NCBI RefSeq assembly: GCF_039541915.1
Contig: NZ_BAABHD010000072.1
Coordinates: 1 to 64,000, forward strand
Direction of reading: 5' to 3'
DNA from: Nibrella saemangeumensis
GTDB lineage: Bacteria; Bacteroidota; Bacteroidia; Cytophagales; Spirosomataceae
Length of the DNA stretch: 64,000 nt
Under the pieces are notes generated by a model that made no database searches, was not told the origin of the DNA, and saw nothing but the letters and a program-made list of their open reading frames with translations. Both the position numbers and the translations under genes were made by a program. Below, piece by piece: positions 1 to 9,017 of the stretch (its first letter is position 1; each line of letters starts with the position of its first letter).

Positions 1-86
1 TTCGCAATAAGTTAATCTTACGGGCCTATGCCGTGGTGGGTAAAAACCAGGAATATGATAAAACTTATACATACACACTTGCTTAA
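1..86 (+). CDS. 3' end of an unidentified gene
   Basis: An open frame enters from the left edge (codons in phase with base 3) and stops at TAA 84-86. About 27 residues are visible, ending in a Tyr/Thr-rich tail. It is too short to assign and could be a chance frame. It is followed by about 100 bases without a gene before the convergent serine recombinase. Confidence 0.3.
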   Translation, partial: RNKLILRAYAVVGKNQEYDKTYTYTLA

Positions 87-187
87 ACCATAGAAAACTC
101 TAAATCCGTATACAGTGCGGAATAGTTGTAGACAGCAGTTGCGCATTAAGAAGGCACTTGCTAATCCCTGCGGTACGTTTCACCTAT

Positions 188-856
188 TTAGCCTCGCTGA
201 TGTAGTCGCTGCACCTGTACAGCTTGGTAGGCTTTGCCCCTTGGAGTTCTGAAGCCAGCCTGATTTAACTGGCGAGCAATCTCCGACCAGTTATAGCCTT
301 CGTTCACTAACTTAGTAATCATAGCACCCGCTAAACGGCTGTTGACATTGTCGGCCGCTCGTGCCTTTATGATAACATGACCTAGCCGGGCGGCTTCGCC
401 CGTGGCAAAGGCTTCGCTTCCTTTACGCCACTGACCTGATTGCTTCACCTTCTGAATCAGTGCGCCCTTCGTGCGGATACTAATCAGCTCCCGTTCCCGA
501 TCTGCAATGGCTATGAACAGCGTCAAGGTAAATTTATCCAGATTCGGAATGTCGCAGCTCTCCAGTCTTCCTTCCAGCTCCCGGTAGATGGTTAAAGCCT
601 GTTCGGTGTTCCGGCTTAGTCGGTCGATCTTGGCCACCACCAAAACCGCTTTGCGCTCCTGGCACAGCGTCAATGCTTTCTTCAGCTCGGGCCGGTTAAA
701 TACATCTTTGCCACTCTGCACCTCAGTAAACTCGGCCAGGATCGGCTTACCCTGGTAGAAGTGATCGATGTAGGCACGCTGCGCCTGTAGGCCCAGGCCG
801 CTGTCGCCTTGCCGTTTGGTGCTGACCCGGTAGTAGATGACGTATTGAGGAACCAT
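188..856 (-). CDS. Serine recombinase (resolvase/invertase family), 222 aa
   Basis: A small site-specific serine recombinase. The N-terminal catalytic domain carries the YYRVST motif with the predicted nucleophile Ser12, the downstream VAKIDRLSR block (Arg/Asp/Arg active-site signature) and the IADRERELISIRTK helix region. The C-terminal part (about residues 165-222) contains a helix-turn-helix-like stretch (NWSEIARQLNQAGFRTPRG) that should bind DNA. At 222 aa it is of resolvase/invertase size, not a large serine integrase. It starts at ATG 854-856 with no convincing ribosome binding site, as is usual in Bacteroidota. A related enzyme sits at 36890-37522, so the two recombinases flank the biosynthetic cluster. 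Its site is unknown; short repeats just upstream are candidates. Confidence 0.9.
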   Translation of the reverse strand: MVPQYVIYYRVSTKRQGDSGLGLQAQRAYIDHFYQGKPILAEFTEVQSGKDVFNRPELKKALTLCQERKAVLVVAKIDRLSRNTEQALTIYRELEGRLESCDIPNLDKFTLTLFIAIADRERELISIRTKGALIQKVKQSGQWRKGSEAFATGEAARLGHVIIKARAADNVNSRLAGAMITKLVNEGYNWSEIARQLNQAGFRTPRGKAYQAVQVQRLHQRG

Positions 857-1567
857 GTAAGAGTAAAGTTAAGGGGAGAGAGCTAGGGCTAGAATGGGAA
901 AAGGAACTTTACAACCGTTGGCTGAACAGTACGGCTCAACTCAACCAGTTTGCCAATGACCATGATTGGTAACCATTAGTGAGCGGGTGAACAAGTTACC
1001 TTCTTGTAAGTTCAACTATGTTTTAATAATTTTTTAATCCAAAATACCCTTTTTGGGGTATTGCAGCAGGCTAAAGCCTTGGCTAATTTTAAAATTCATA
1101 AAGCCTAAAGACTACACTACTAGATACTTTAAGTTTAGTTGGGCAAAGGGGTGGAGGGGTGTTCCACGGGCAAAGATGGGAAAAGGAGGGTGATTTTACA
1201 AACGAAGGATGAACGTCGTACATCAGTAAATATTTTGATTTAACGGTTAAATCAAAATTAAAATTTTATATAAATTTAGCAAATCAAAAAGGAAGTCTCT
1301 TAAAGACAAACTTAAAGATGATAAAATAAGACTTAATAAAAGTAAATTTAAAGAGATGGTATTTGTCTTCTGTATGTGATCTCTTATACAATAAAAACAT
1401 TTCCCTATTGACTGAAAGGTAATATAAGAGGGTGTTGGAGAACAGAGACTATTAAGGATCGTGTCACCTTTGTAGCGACCAAACTCCAAAGCCGTGACCA
1501 AACAGTTTTACAAACTAACCGATCTCAATAGGGGGAATTTTTTCTTATTTCAACTTAAAACGTAACC
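857..1567. other. Non-coding stretch upstream of the recombinase
   Basis: No convincing gene. It holds two related segments (894-932 and 1176-1220), a 7-bp inverted repeat (AATACCC 1043-1049 and GGGTATT 1056-1062) and a very AT-rich tract from about 1235 to 1370. A minus-strand frame at 1247-1501 has low-complexity Leu/Ser-rich composition and no recognisable domain, so it is not called. Confidence 0.5.
894..1220. repeat. Pair of related segments near the recombinase gene
   Basis: Segment 894-932 and segment 1176-1220 both begin ATGGGAAAAGGA and then share TTTACAA-C-, followed after a short degenerate stretch by GAAC and GTAC. The second copy's TTTTACAAACGAAGGA core occurs again near 5673-5688 inside insertion-sequence debris. 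They may be recombination subsites of the adjacent serine recombinase or ends of a lost element. The match was made by eye. Confidence 0.35.
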
Positions 1568-1569
1568 AT

Positions 1570-2238
1570 GAGCTTCGCTGCATTGTCAATGCCCTCTTTA
1601 TTTGTTGCTGAGAGGTTGCCAGTGGGGCAACATACCGGCAGAGTGGCCTATTTGGCAGGTAGTATATTAATGCGCAGGCGGCCTTGTACTTTGACAAATG
1701 GAAGAAGGACGGCACCTTGGAAAAAGTCAACCTGCAGCTCAAAAAGAAGGGCCAAAATCAAGCCGGCAGAGAAGCTAAACCACCCGTATTTTCTATTGAT
1801 AGCCAAAGCATTACGCTGTCACCTTAATCTGTGAATAGTAAGCGCGTTAACGGACATAAACGACAGTTCTTAGTCGATCCTATTGGGCGGCTATGGCTGG
1901 CTTGGGTGCATAGAGGCGACGAGGCCAATGGTGGGGTGGGGACTACTTTAACGCTGGTGAAAGGAGATTGCCTGCTTGAATGAACGCTAAGAAAAGGACT
2001 ATAGTGAACAAGCCTATAAGGGCATGTTTGCTCAAGCATTAGATAAATGGAGCATCCAATTTGAGAAGCTTTCCGACCTAAACATCCAGAGGGTTTGTAC
2101 TTATAGCTAAAGGATGGGTGGTAGAGCGGAACATTGGTTGGACGAATTTCTTCCGCCGAATTGTTAAATATAATGTGTATACTGAATCTAATCCATTAGT
2201 CTGGATGTATTTAGCAAATATTCAGGTAATAATATAGC
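1570..2238 (+). pseudogene. Degenerate IS5-family transposase
   Basis: Piecing together three frames gives a recognisable DDE transposase of the IS5 type: an ALYFDKWKKDGTLE block near 1676-1720, a PPVFSIDSQS block near 1780-1812 (the FxIDSQS-type catalytic Asp region), a KRVNGHKRQFLVDPIGRLWLAWVH block near 1840-1905, then AYKGMFAQALDKWSIQFE near 2010-2062 and ERNIGWTNFFRRIVK near 2128-2172. Frameshifts and stops break it repeatedly, so it is dead. Codon wear suggests an old insertion. No clear terminal inverted repeats were found. Confidence 0.75.
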
Positions 2239-2599
2239 GAAGCAAACCCGATCAACAAACATTATTTTCTAACATATTTTAATAATAGATAGGATGTACA
2301 ACTATTTGATATTAACAATTCTTTACTCTTAGATAGATTCAACAGTTAATAAAAACTACTAATTGTTATATACAATAACTAGTAATTTATAGAGGAGAGC
2401 GTTATTTTGTAATATTTTCTACCAACCGAGTGTTTAGGAGCCTTTAGTTACAGTGATTATTGAATTACAGCTTAATGCACTCCTTTATAAATATTACTAC
2501 GACATTAGTGAAACTCTTTATAAGAATACTTAGAAATTTATTAAAAGTATATTGAAAAAGTTTAATTGAAAAAACTTCAAACCGTCAATTAATTCTACC
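2239..2599. other. AT-rich intergenic region before the protease
   Basis: About 360 bases, strongly AT-rich, no gene seen. It must contain the promoter of the protease gene at 2600, but no site was close enough to a Bacteroidetes TTTG/TAnnTTTG promoter to call. Confidence 0.5.
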
Positions 2600-3646
2600 A
2601 TGTCGAACAAAAAAGAAATATCTAGCTTTACTCCGGAAGAACTCCTTTCTGAACTCAGACAAAGAGAATCTAAAACTTTAGCAAAATCTAAAAGCAACTT
2701 ATCTGGTTTTCCTGCAAAGGAAATCTTCGAAAACTTATTGGAAAGTCAAAAAGTAATTTATGGTGTAGATGATAGAAAAGAGATATTTGAGATAGTTGAA
2801 TCTAATATTTTAAATAATGCAGACAGCATTGTAGCTATATTCAACTTTGATCAAATCGTCTCCAATGGTGATGGTACGTCTAAACTAAGTACTCGTTCGT
2901 ATAAAGAGGCTCACAGGCTATGCTCTGAAGAACCTTTTTTAGATCAGCCTGTTGGTCCTCATTGTACAGGATTTCTAGTCGCCCCGGATATTATTGCAAC
3001 AGCAGGTCATTGTATAAACGGTACAAATTTCTTAATGAAACGTTTTGTATTTGGCTTTCAAATGATTAACTCTTCATTACCAACATTAACAATTTCAGAT
3101 AAAAATATCTTCAAGGCTATTGGAATAATCGATAGGCGCTTAGAGCAAACCGGCTCAGACTATGCATTAATTCGCCTTGATCGTCCAGTAACAGGCCGTA
3201 AAGTTTTAAAATTGAACCAAAAAGAGAAAATTGCAGATAATGAAGATTTATATGTAATTGGCCATCCTTCAGGTTTACCTAAAAAATTTGCAGATGGAGC
3301 AAAAGTAAGAGACAATTCCGCTTCAACTCACTTTGTAGCTAATCTAGACACCTATGCAGGTAATTCAGGATCCCCAGTTTTTAATGCGAATACTCATGAA
3401 GTTGAAGGAATTCTAGTCAGAGGAGAAAACGACTTTGTACTTGTAAATGGATGTGCTAGATCCTTAGTTTGTCCTTCTACAGGTTGTAGAGGGGAAGATG
3501 TAACAAGAGTAAGTGAGTTTTTGGATAAAGTTCCCAAAATAATAGACCCTGTAAATTCTTTAGAAGAAAGAGTAGCCAATCTAGAAGTTTCAATTCAATC
3601 ATTCAAAAGTGATTTTGATGAATTAAAAGCTCTATTAAAGAAATAG
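2600..3646 (+). CDS. Trypsin-like serine protease with C-terminal coiled coil
   Basis: A 348-residue S1-like/V8-like serine peptidase. The visible triad is His137 in the TAGHC motif, Asp187 in SDYALIRLDRP and Ser256 in GNSGSP. A Cys pair near the active site (CTGF...GHC) matches the chymotrypsin fold. Residues 1-80 are charged and helical, with no signal peptide or membrane segment, so the protein is predicted to be cytoplasmic, which is unusual for this family. The last 30 residues (after about 318) form a short coiled coil with Leu/Val heptads. It lies alone among insertion-sequence debris and is AT-rich compared with the biosynthetic cluster, pointing to separate acquisition. A role as a protease effector in stress or defence is speculation. 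Confidence 0.85.
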   Translation: MSNKKEISSFTPEELLSELRQRESKTLAKSKSNLSGFPAKEIFENLLESQKVIYGVDDRKEIFEIVESNILNNADSIVAIFNFDQIVSNGDGTSKLSTRSYKEAHRLCSEEPFLDQPVGPHCTGFLVAPDIIATAGHCINGTNFLMKRFVFGFQMINSSLPTLTISDKNIFKAIGIIDRRLEQTGSDYALIRLDRPVTGRKVLKLNQKEKIADNEDLYVIGHPSGLPKKFADGAKVRDNSASTHFVANLDTYAGNSGSPVFNANTHEVEGILVRGENDFVLVNGCARSLVCPSTGCRGEDVTRVSEFLDKVPKIIDPVNSLEERVANLEVSIQSFKSDFDELKALLKK

Positions 3647-3944
3647 TAAAATAAATGTATATGATAAAAAGCTTTAGTTATATCCTTTCTTAGAAATTGT
3701 AAGGTTAGGTTCCTCAGATATATAATTAGAATGTTTTTTCTGGTTAACCTGTTTCCGGAAAACTTAACCGTTCTAAAGTAGAGAGTTTGAATGTGGTCGA
3801 TGAGTTAGCCAGCGTACTCAGCGGCAGCTTACAATGAGCTACCTAAACACTTACGTTTAAACATTTCATATTCCTTCTTTGGAAAATCGTTTTTTATATT
3901 TATCATTACTTTTCATTACATCTTTTAACTTTAAAAAAAAACTC

Positions 3945-4547
3945 ATGCACAATTTACGACCGGTTGTAACAAAAACCACCGCACATGAAGGCCTATTCGA
4001 GTTTTTAGGTGAATGGGATGTCGAACAAAGGCTATTCCACTCCCCTGGAGCTGACCCGCTTATTCGAAAAGGAAAAACGACTTTTAATTCTATTGTTAGC
4101 GGACTTGGATCAATTATGCTAACTGAATTGGAAGACGAAAATGGAGTGCCTTTTAGCTCGGTATCCTTTTTTACGTGGAATGTCTCATCGGGAAAGTATG
4201 AAGGCTACTATTTAGATACTCATAGTTTTGGTGGTTTTGAATCCTTAAGTGGTTCTCCTATAGCAAACTTGCCAAGTAGTAAAGCCACTTTAGAAAAGCA
4301 TGGCATTGAAAATGCTAATAATCTTGCTGTTCGCAGGACATGGGATGGCACAGCCTCAACACCCTCTGTTAAAGAATTTAAAGATGGTGGAATGCCACAA
4401 GTTTCCGAGGTTACGAGAGTTCCAATGCGATTTATTGAGAACAAAATATCTAACGACTTATGGGTATTGCTTGGGTGTTCTACAACTAGTGAAGGAGAAG
4501 AACTTGTAGTAATGGAGAATACCTATACACGTGCGAATAAAAGTTGA
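3945..4547 (+). CDS. DUF1579-like protein
   Basis: About 200 residues. The opening (FEFLGEWDVEQRLFHSPG), followed by a short beta-rich body with W-x-G and FTWN/YEGYYLDT segments, resembles the DUF1579 family of small lipocalin-like proteins of unknown function. I chose ATG 3945; the longer frame needs a TTG at 3879 and adds a 22-residue hydrophobic, Lys-rich leader that could still be a signal-like segment. No operon partner: the protease ends 300 bases upstream and transposase debris follows. Family assignment is by pattern only. Confidence 0.55.
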   Translation: MHNLRPVVTKTTAHEGLFEFLGEWDVEQRLFHSPGADPLIRKGKTTFNSIVSGLGSIMLTELEDENGVPFSSVSFFTWNVSSGKYEGYYLDTHSFGGFESLSGSPIANLPSSKATLEKHGIENANNLAVRRTWDGTASTPSVKEFKDGGMPQVSEVTRVPMRFIENKISNDLWVLLGCSTTSEGEELVVMENTYTRANKS

Positions 4548-4654
4548 ATTTGTTTGCAAGTAGGTGAAATATATTTGTACTATGCAGATTCTTACCTGTT
4601 TTGCGGCTATTAAAGAGCTGAGATCAGCCATTTCTCTCCAGTTTATACCAGTGC

Positions 4655-5030
4655 TATTGGATGGATTTTGTAGTAGATCAGCACTTTATTAGCCGCAAAA
4701 TCAGGGCCCTCACTTTAGTTTATAATATTAGCCTTAGGTGCCTAGCCATTTATATGGACCAAGCGCAGAAAGGCGTCGATGAAGTAGCTGTCCTAGAGGA
4801 TCTGCAGGAAAACCAGAGTATAATACCAAAGCAGATTCAAACCGACGACGGCAGTGAGTTCATCTCTAAAGATGTGGATGTGGAACGCTGAACCTATGAG
4901 CATGGAGTGGAGATGGATTATTCCAAACCTAGTGTGCCGACCGATACCCGTTCATAGAATTATTTAATGGCAGCTTTCGGGATGAATGCTCAAATGGACT
5001 TGCAACCGTATAGTGGAGATTTTTAGGCGG
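4655..5030 (+). pseudogene. Fragment of an IS3-family (IS407-like) OrfB transposase
   Basis: The frame beginning MDFVVDQHFISRKIRALTL contains the first catalytic Asp region of an IS3 OrfB integrase core, then QTDDGSEFISK with the second Asp. After a stop near 4889 the homology continues in other frames: YEHGVEMDYSKP (about 4896-4935), then ELFNGSFRDEC near 4955-4990, the region of the catalytic Glu. Front and tail are missing. It is dead. Confidence 0.8.
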
Positions 5031-5179
5031 CTATTGAGGAAGTGTAAAAATAAGATTCCTGTTGACTGGGCGTTCGGTAATTCAACACTGACTATTTCCG
5101 TCGGCGGTTGTATCAACCCTCGATCTATTCGAAGGATACCAACCGAGCTGCTGCCCGCGTCGCAAAATAAGTATGGTTT

Positions 5180-5594
5180 ACCATCTCACACTTGAGAGTC
5201 TTAAAAAAACTCTCGGCCACTGCGTTATGCCAACAGTTTGCTTTGCGGCTCATACTTGCTCAACCGGTAAGCCCTTCAATTCATCCCTATATTCAGTACA
5301 GGTGTATTGGATGACCTGGTTGGTCTGAATGAAATACCAACGCCAAGCCGCTACACTTGTATCCACCGCTTTGAGGCTATCGCTCAAAGCCCAGCCCACT
5401 ACTTTTCGGTCGGCCAAGTCTGAAATCGCTGTTAGGTACAGCCAGCCTTGGCCAGTAGTAATATAAGTGATGTCTGATACCCACTTTTGCCTTAATTTAT
5501 CTGCAGTAAACTCCCAACTCGCGAGCGGCATCTTGAATTGATCCTTTTGCGTACGACAACTCGACGGCCATTTCTTTGAATGCTTCGCATACAC
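5180..5594 (-). pseudogene. Fragment of an IS3-family (IS150-like) OrfB transposase
   Basis: Minus-strand remnant of a second, different IS3 transposase. KWVSDITYITTGQGWLYL carries the first catalytic Asp; after a frameshift near 5250 the end of the core reads SRKANCWHNAVAESFFKTLK (5180-5252), with the catalytic Glu. Both ends and the second Asp block are incomplete. It is opposite in orientation to the IS407-like fragment next to it. Confidence 0.8.
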
Positions 5595-5889
5595 ACGTCG
5601 TTTAACCGTGGTTCAATTGGTGTTTGTCTCCAAATCTGCTCAAAAAAGTTTCTAGGCAAAAGTAGCAAGTTTTGGTTTTACAAACGAAGGACGAGCTTGT
5701 TGGGCCGTTAGGCGGTCCAGTTGCGCAGTAACAGCTCTTGGTGGTGTCCATAATCGGGCCTCCTCGCGGTCTTGTAAGCAAACAGCACAATGCGTTTGGC
5801 ATCCATCTGGCTCCCCTACATCCGATGACGCAGCCTGGCGGCCGGCTCCGGCAAAATCGAGCGGTAACGATACGCCGTCGCGGCACCGA
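5595..5889. other. Unassigned insertion-sequence debris
   Basis: Overlapping minus-strand frames are open here, but their products are Arg/Cys/Pro-rich with no recognisable domain, and I do not call a gene. The TTTTACAAACGAAGGA core near 5673-5688 matches the segment at 1176-1220, so this is probably the end or an internal relic of the same kind of element. Confidence 0.4.
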
Positions 5890-6130
5890 TCCATGAAGAA
5901 TCTGTTGCTACTGGAGCATTATTATAACCCAGGCGAGTTGGAAACACGGATTGCGAAATTGGTGATTATATAATTACCATCCTTATCAGGAATCGTTAGA
6001 CAATTTAACGCCAGCGTATGTATTCAATAGTCGAAGTCAAGTCAAACTAGCCGAACGCAAGAAAATCAAATAGCTTATGTTAAGGCAAAGAAGAAAAAGC
6101 AGCCGCCGCTGCAGTTATATTAGCCAGCAA
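5890..6130 (+). pseudogene. C-terminal remnant of an IS481/IS3-type transposase
   Basis: Reading across one frameshift gives LLLLEHYYNPGELE, then YHRYQESLDNLTPAYVY and a basic tail ending near 6125. This is the typical C-terminal end of integrase-core transposases (the YHxxRYHESLDNLTPADVYFG pattern followed by a basic helix). Only the last 70-80 residues remain. It ends about 190 bases before the first biosynthetic gene, so the left border of the cluster is bounded by transposase relics. Confidence 0.7.
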
Positions 6131-6315
6131 TGGCAAACCCCTTAAAACCGCTCCTTCCTTTTTCCGCCTGTTTCTCCATTTTCCGCTGACGATCTACACT
6201 TGAACGGCTTTTTCTTTTATCTTTAACAAATCAGTCACCACAGTGCCTAAACCCCACATAAGAAATTAAGTCCAGTAGTCTACTTTAGCCTGAAGACGTA
6301 CAGAATATATATGCG

Positions 6316-6963
6316 ATGCCTAACACCTACATTTTATATGAAAGTATCGACGCTATTAGCAGTATTGTATATCGTCAATGCATGCAACGTCTCCCGCATG
6401 ATGTAAGAGAGTCTATTGAAAGTTATATACATGAGAAGGACAGAAAGTCAAGACTCTTAGGTAAGCTGTTGTTGCAGGAGGGATTGCAAATATTACAAGT
6501 TTCGCCTAGCTGGATGTACCAGATAAAAAAGACAGTATTAAACCGCCCAGTTATTTCAGCACCAATTGATTTTAATATTTCACATTCAGGAAGACTAGTA
6601 GTATGTGTTGTGAGTAATGAATGCAAAGTTGGAATTGATGTTGAACAATACCAAAAACTGAACCTACTCCCATATCGCTCCTGCTGCACACATAGCGAAT
6701 GGACGGCGCTTACTCTAAGCCCTGATCCATGGAAGTCATTTATTGAACTGTGGACCATAAAAGAGAGTGTAAGCAAAGCAGAAGGGCTTGGATTGCAAAT
6801 GCCTTTTAACCGTATAAGAGTAGAAAACGGCATTGTAGTTTCCGATAAAAACAATAAATGGTATACAAAAAAAATTTTATTGGATACAGCCTATGCATGT
6901 ACGCTTGCCCACCATGTGCCGCAAATAAATCTTAAAATTAGCAAATCACAATTCCAGCAATAA
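6316..6963 (+). CDS. Sfp-type 4'-phosphopantetheinyl transferase
   Basis: A 215-residue enzyme that moves the phosphopantetheine arm of CoA onto the active-site Ser of carrier domains. It shows the family signatures in order: FNISHSGR, GIDVEQ (Mg-binding Asp and Glu) and the WTIKESVSKAEGLGL helix (Trp, Lys, Glu). Length is typical of Sfp/Gsp-type enzymes with broad carrier range. It is the first gene of the cluster, 19 bases before the next gene, and is presumably dedicated to the seven or so carrier domains encoded downstream. Confidence in function is high; target range is inferred from position. Confidence 0.93.
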   Translation: MPNTYILYESIDAISSIVYRQCMQRLPHDVRESIESYIHEKDRKSRLLGKLLLQEGLQILQVSPSWMYQIKKTVLNRPVISAPIDFNISHSGRLVVCVVSNECKVGIDVEQYQKLNLLPYRSCCTHSEWTALTLSPDPWKSFIELWTIKESVSKAEGLGLQMPFNRIRVENGIVVSDKNNKWYTKKILLDTAYACTLAHHVPQINLKISKSQFQQ

Positions 6964-6982
6964 CCTAGTTCAATTTCAACCA

Positions 6983-8197
6983 ATGAATAATACGAATGCT
7001 AGTGGCGAAAAATTCACCAAACAGCAACCATCTATTGGAGGAGTCGGTTTCCACCTTTGGTTCGATACAGCAAATCTGCAAATGGATCAACAGGCGAAAT
7101 CCATCTTGGAACGTCTATCCCGATCAAAATATTCAGGAATCATCCTATATCCTGACAATCTAAAAAAGTACCAACATCTAGTGAACGGACACTTACAAAA
7201 GATAATTTCTATTAAAAACAGGAATGAATTAGTAGACCTTATTAACAATGACCAAATACGGCCTAGCGATGAATCATCAGGTCAATGTATCATAATAACT
7301 AATAATGAAGATTTGCTGGATTTTGAGGACAAGGGCAAAATGAAATTCTGCTTCAAAGCATTTGTGAAAGACGCAGAATCGTTAAACGAAGCAATTGAAA
7401 AGGGCATGAAATTCGACTATCTCAGCATTCTTTTTGATGATCCTACAAATATCCCGCTGGAGCTGGTGATAGCACGGTTGCAACCCACCAACACCATATT
7501 GATGAAGGAGATCAAGGACATCAACGATGTGGAGGACGCGATTGTTTCATTAGGTGTAATGGAGGTCGGCGCAGATGGCATCATCTTCTCTCCCACCTCC
7601 CATGAAGTATATGATTCTTTCATCAAAGAGCTGGATGAGTTGATTGCCGCTCATGTCTGTATTCAGGTTGGCACCATTACTCGCAGCAAGCCGATAGGCA
7701 TGGGCTACCGCGGTTGCATTGACCTCGCGGCTATCTTCAACCCTGACGAAGGCATACTGGTGGGCTCTACTTCACAAGGGGGGTTGCTTTGTTGTCCTGA
7801 AGTCTTCCACCTGCCTTATATGGAACTGCGTCCCTTCAGGGTGAATGCGGGTGGCATACACAGCTATGTTTTCCACGTGGACCATACGGATTACTTAAGC
7901 GAGCTGAAGGCCGGATCCTCCGTGATGGTCGTGAATGCAGCCGGCAAAGTGAAAAAGTATCCAGTAGGAAGAATAAAGACGGAGATACGCCCGCTTCGGC
8001 TCATTGAAGCAGCATTTGAAGGAGGAGAGATAGTGAACGTGATCCTGCAGGACGACTGGCACGTACGCATCTACTCCGACAAGGTTACTCCGCTTAACAT
8101 CACGGAGCTTAAACCGGGGGACAAGGTGCTTGGCTATGTTACGGAGCCCGGCAGGCATGTGGGCATTAAGGTGGATGAACACATTATTGAAAAATAA
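6983..8197 (+). CDS. 3-dehydroquinate synthase II-like enzyme (GriH type)
   Basis: A 404-residue member of the archaeal-type dehydroquinate synthase II family. The C-terminal half is clearly conserved: a GILVGSTSQGGLL segment, then PFRVNAGGIHSYV, YLSELKAGSSVMVV, VGRIKTEIRPLRLIEA and the LKPGDKVLGYVTEPGRHVGIKVDEHIIEK end. In archaea such enzymes make dehydroquinate oxidatively; the bacterial homologue GriH instead converts the GriI aldol product to 3-amino-4-hydroxybenzoate. Because a GriI-type aldolase follows 25 bases downstream and both lie in an NRPS/PKS cluster, the GriH role is the better reading. It is slightly longer than typical archaeal members through an extended N-terminus. Product identity is inferred, not seen. 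Confidence 0.85.
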   Translation: MNNTNASGEKFTKQQPSIGGVGFHLWFDTANLQMDQQAKSILERLSRSKYSGIILYPDNLKKYQHLVNGHLQKIISIKNRNELVDLINNDQIRPSDESSGQCIIITNNEDLLDFEDKGKMKFCFKAFVKDAESLNEAIEKGMKFDYLSILFDDPTNIPLELVIARLQPTNTILMKEIKDINDVEDAIVSLGVMEVGADGIIFSPTSHEVYDSFIKELDELIAAHVCIQVGTITRSKPIGMGYRGCIDLAAIFNPDEGILVGSTSQGGLLCCPEVFHLPYMELRPFRVNAGGIHSYVFHVDHTDYLSELKAGSSVMVVNAAGKVKKYPVGRIKTEIRPLRLIEAAFEGGEIVNVILQDDWHVRIYSDKVTPLNITELKPGDKVLGYVTEPGRHVGIKVDEHIIEK

Positions 8198-8222
8198 TCC
8201 TTAAAAAATTACTTCTTTTTGT

Positions 8223-9017
8223 ATGTCAGCCGGAAAAAAAATTCGATGGTCCAGGTTCATTAAAGCCGATTCAAAAAAGGGGATCATTGTCCCCATTGAT
8301 CACGGCCTTTCTATGGGCCCACTGGATGGCATCAACAATGTGCAAAGGATAGCCAACTGGATAGAGCATCCTGCGGCAAACGGCATGATTGCGCACAAAG
8401 GCATGATAGAAAGGCTTGCCTACAGGGGACTATTGAATGGCAAGGGAGTGATGATGCATTTAAACGGCATGACATCCCTTGCAAATGACCCTACTAGGAA
8501 AGAATTGCTGACAAGCATTGAATCGGCTTTAAGGCTGGGCGCCGATGGCGTTTCAGTAGAACTGCTTTTTAATGGAGCAAATGAACCACATAACCTAAAG
8601 GTGCTTGGCCAAGTGGTGGATGAAGCCATGGTATATGGTTTGCCAGTGCTGGTAATGATAAAAGACATGAACAAATATGAGCAGGCGAGCAATAGAATTA
8701 ATGCCTCCAGGCAGATCATCAGAACGGTCTACGAGCTGGGCGCAGATGCAGTGAAAATACAACAACCTGAAGACACGAACGAAATACCGGCAATATTAGA
8801 TGAGTTATGTGATGATATTGCCGTATTCCTTGCAGGCGGAGCGAAGTGTGCAGACGTGGAGATCCTTGCCATAGCATCGCTGGCAATAAAATCCGGCGCT
8901 ACAGGCTTATGTATTGGGCGCAACGTGTTCCAGCGCCCTGATTTCAGTGCTTTCCTGAGCTCGCTGCATTCGCTGGTACACACACCACTAAAAAATGCGG
9001 CTTATGCAATCAATTAA
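8223..9017 (+). CDS. Class I aldolase, ADH synthase/GriI type
   Basis: A 264-residue DeoC/FbaB-type aldolase of the 2-amino-3,7-dideoxy-D-threo-hept-6-ulosonate synthase family. Visible marks are IIVPIDHGLSMGP near the N-terminus, GADGVSVELLFNG, and GADAVKIQQPED, in which Lys178 is the likely Schiff-base lysine; AGGAKC and GATGLCIGRNVFQRP form the phosphate-binding end. The Streptomyces homologue GriI joins aspartate semialdehyde and dihydroxyacetone phosphate to a C7 amino sugar-like intermediate that GriH aromatises. The adjacent GriH-like gene makes that role likely here. Its last 23 bases overlap the following ligase, so translation is probably coupled. Confidence 0.87.
   Translation: MSAGKKIRWSRFIKADSKKGIIVPIDHGLSMGPLDGINNVQRIANWIEHPAANGMIAHKGMIERLAYRGLLNGKGVMMHLNGMTSLANDPTRKELLTSIESALRLGADGVSVELLFNGANEPHNLKVLGQVVDEAMVYGLPVLVMIKDMNKYEQASNRINASRQIIRTVYELGADAVKIQQPEDTNEIPAILDELCDDIAVFLAGGAKCADVEILAIASLAIKSGATGLCIGRNVFQRPDFSAFLSSLHSLVHTPLKNAAYAIN

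Noticed and set aside
1247..1501. Open frame of 84 residues on the minus strand
   Set aside because: Leu/Ser-rich low-complexity product in AT-rich DNA, no domain, no neighbours; most likely chance.
5602..5894. Two overlapping minus-strand frames
   Set aside because: Arg/Cys/Pro-rich products with no recognisable pattern, inside insertion-sequence debris.
8223..9017. Fructose-bisphosphate aldolase of central metabolism
   Set aside because: It resembles the ADH synthase branch and is paired with a dehydroquinate-synthase-II-like gene in a biosynthetic operon.
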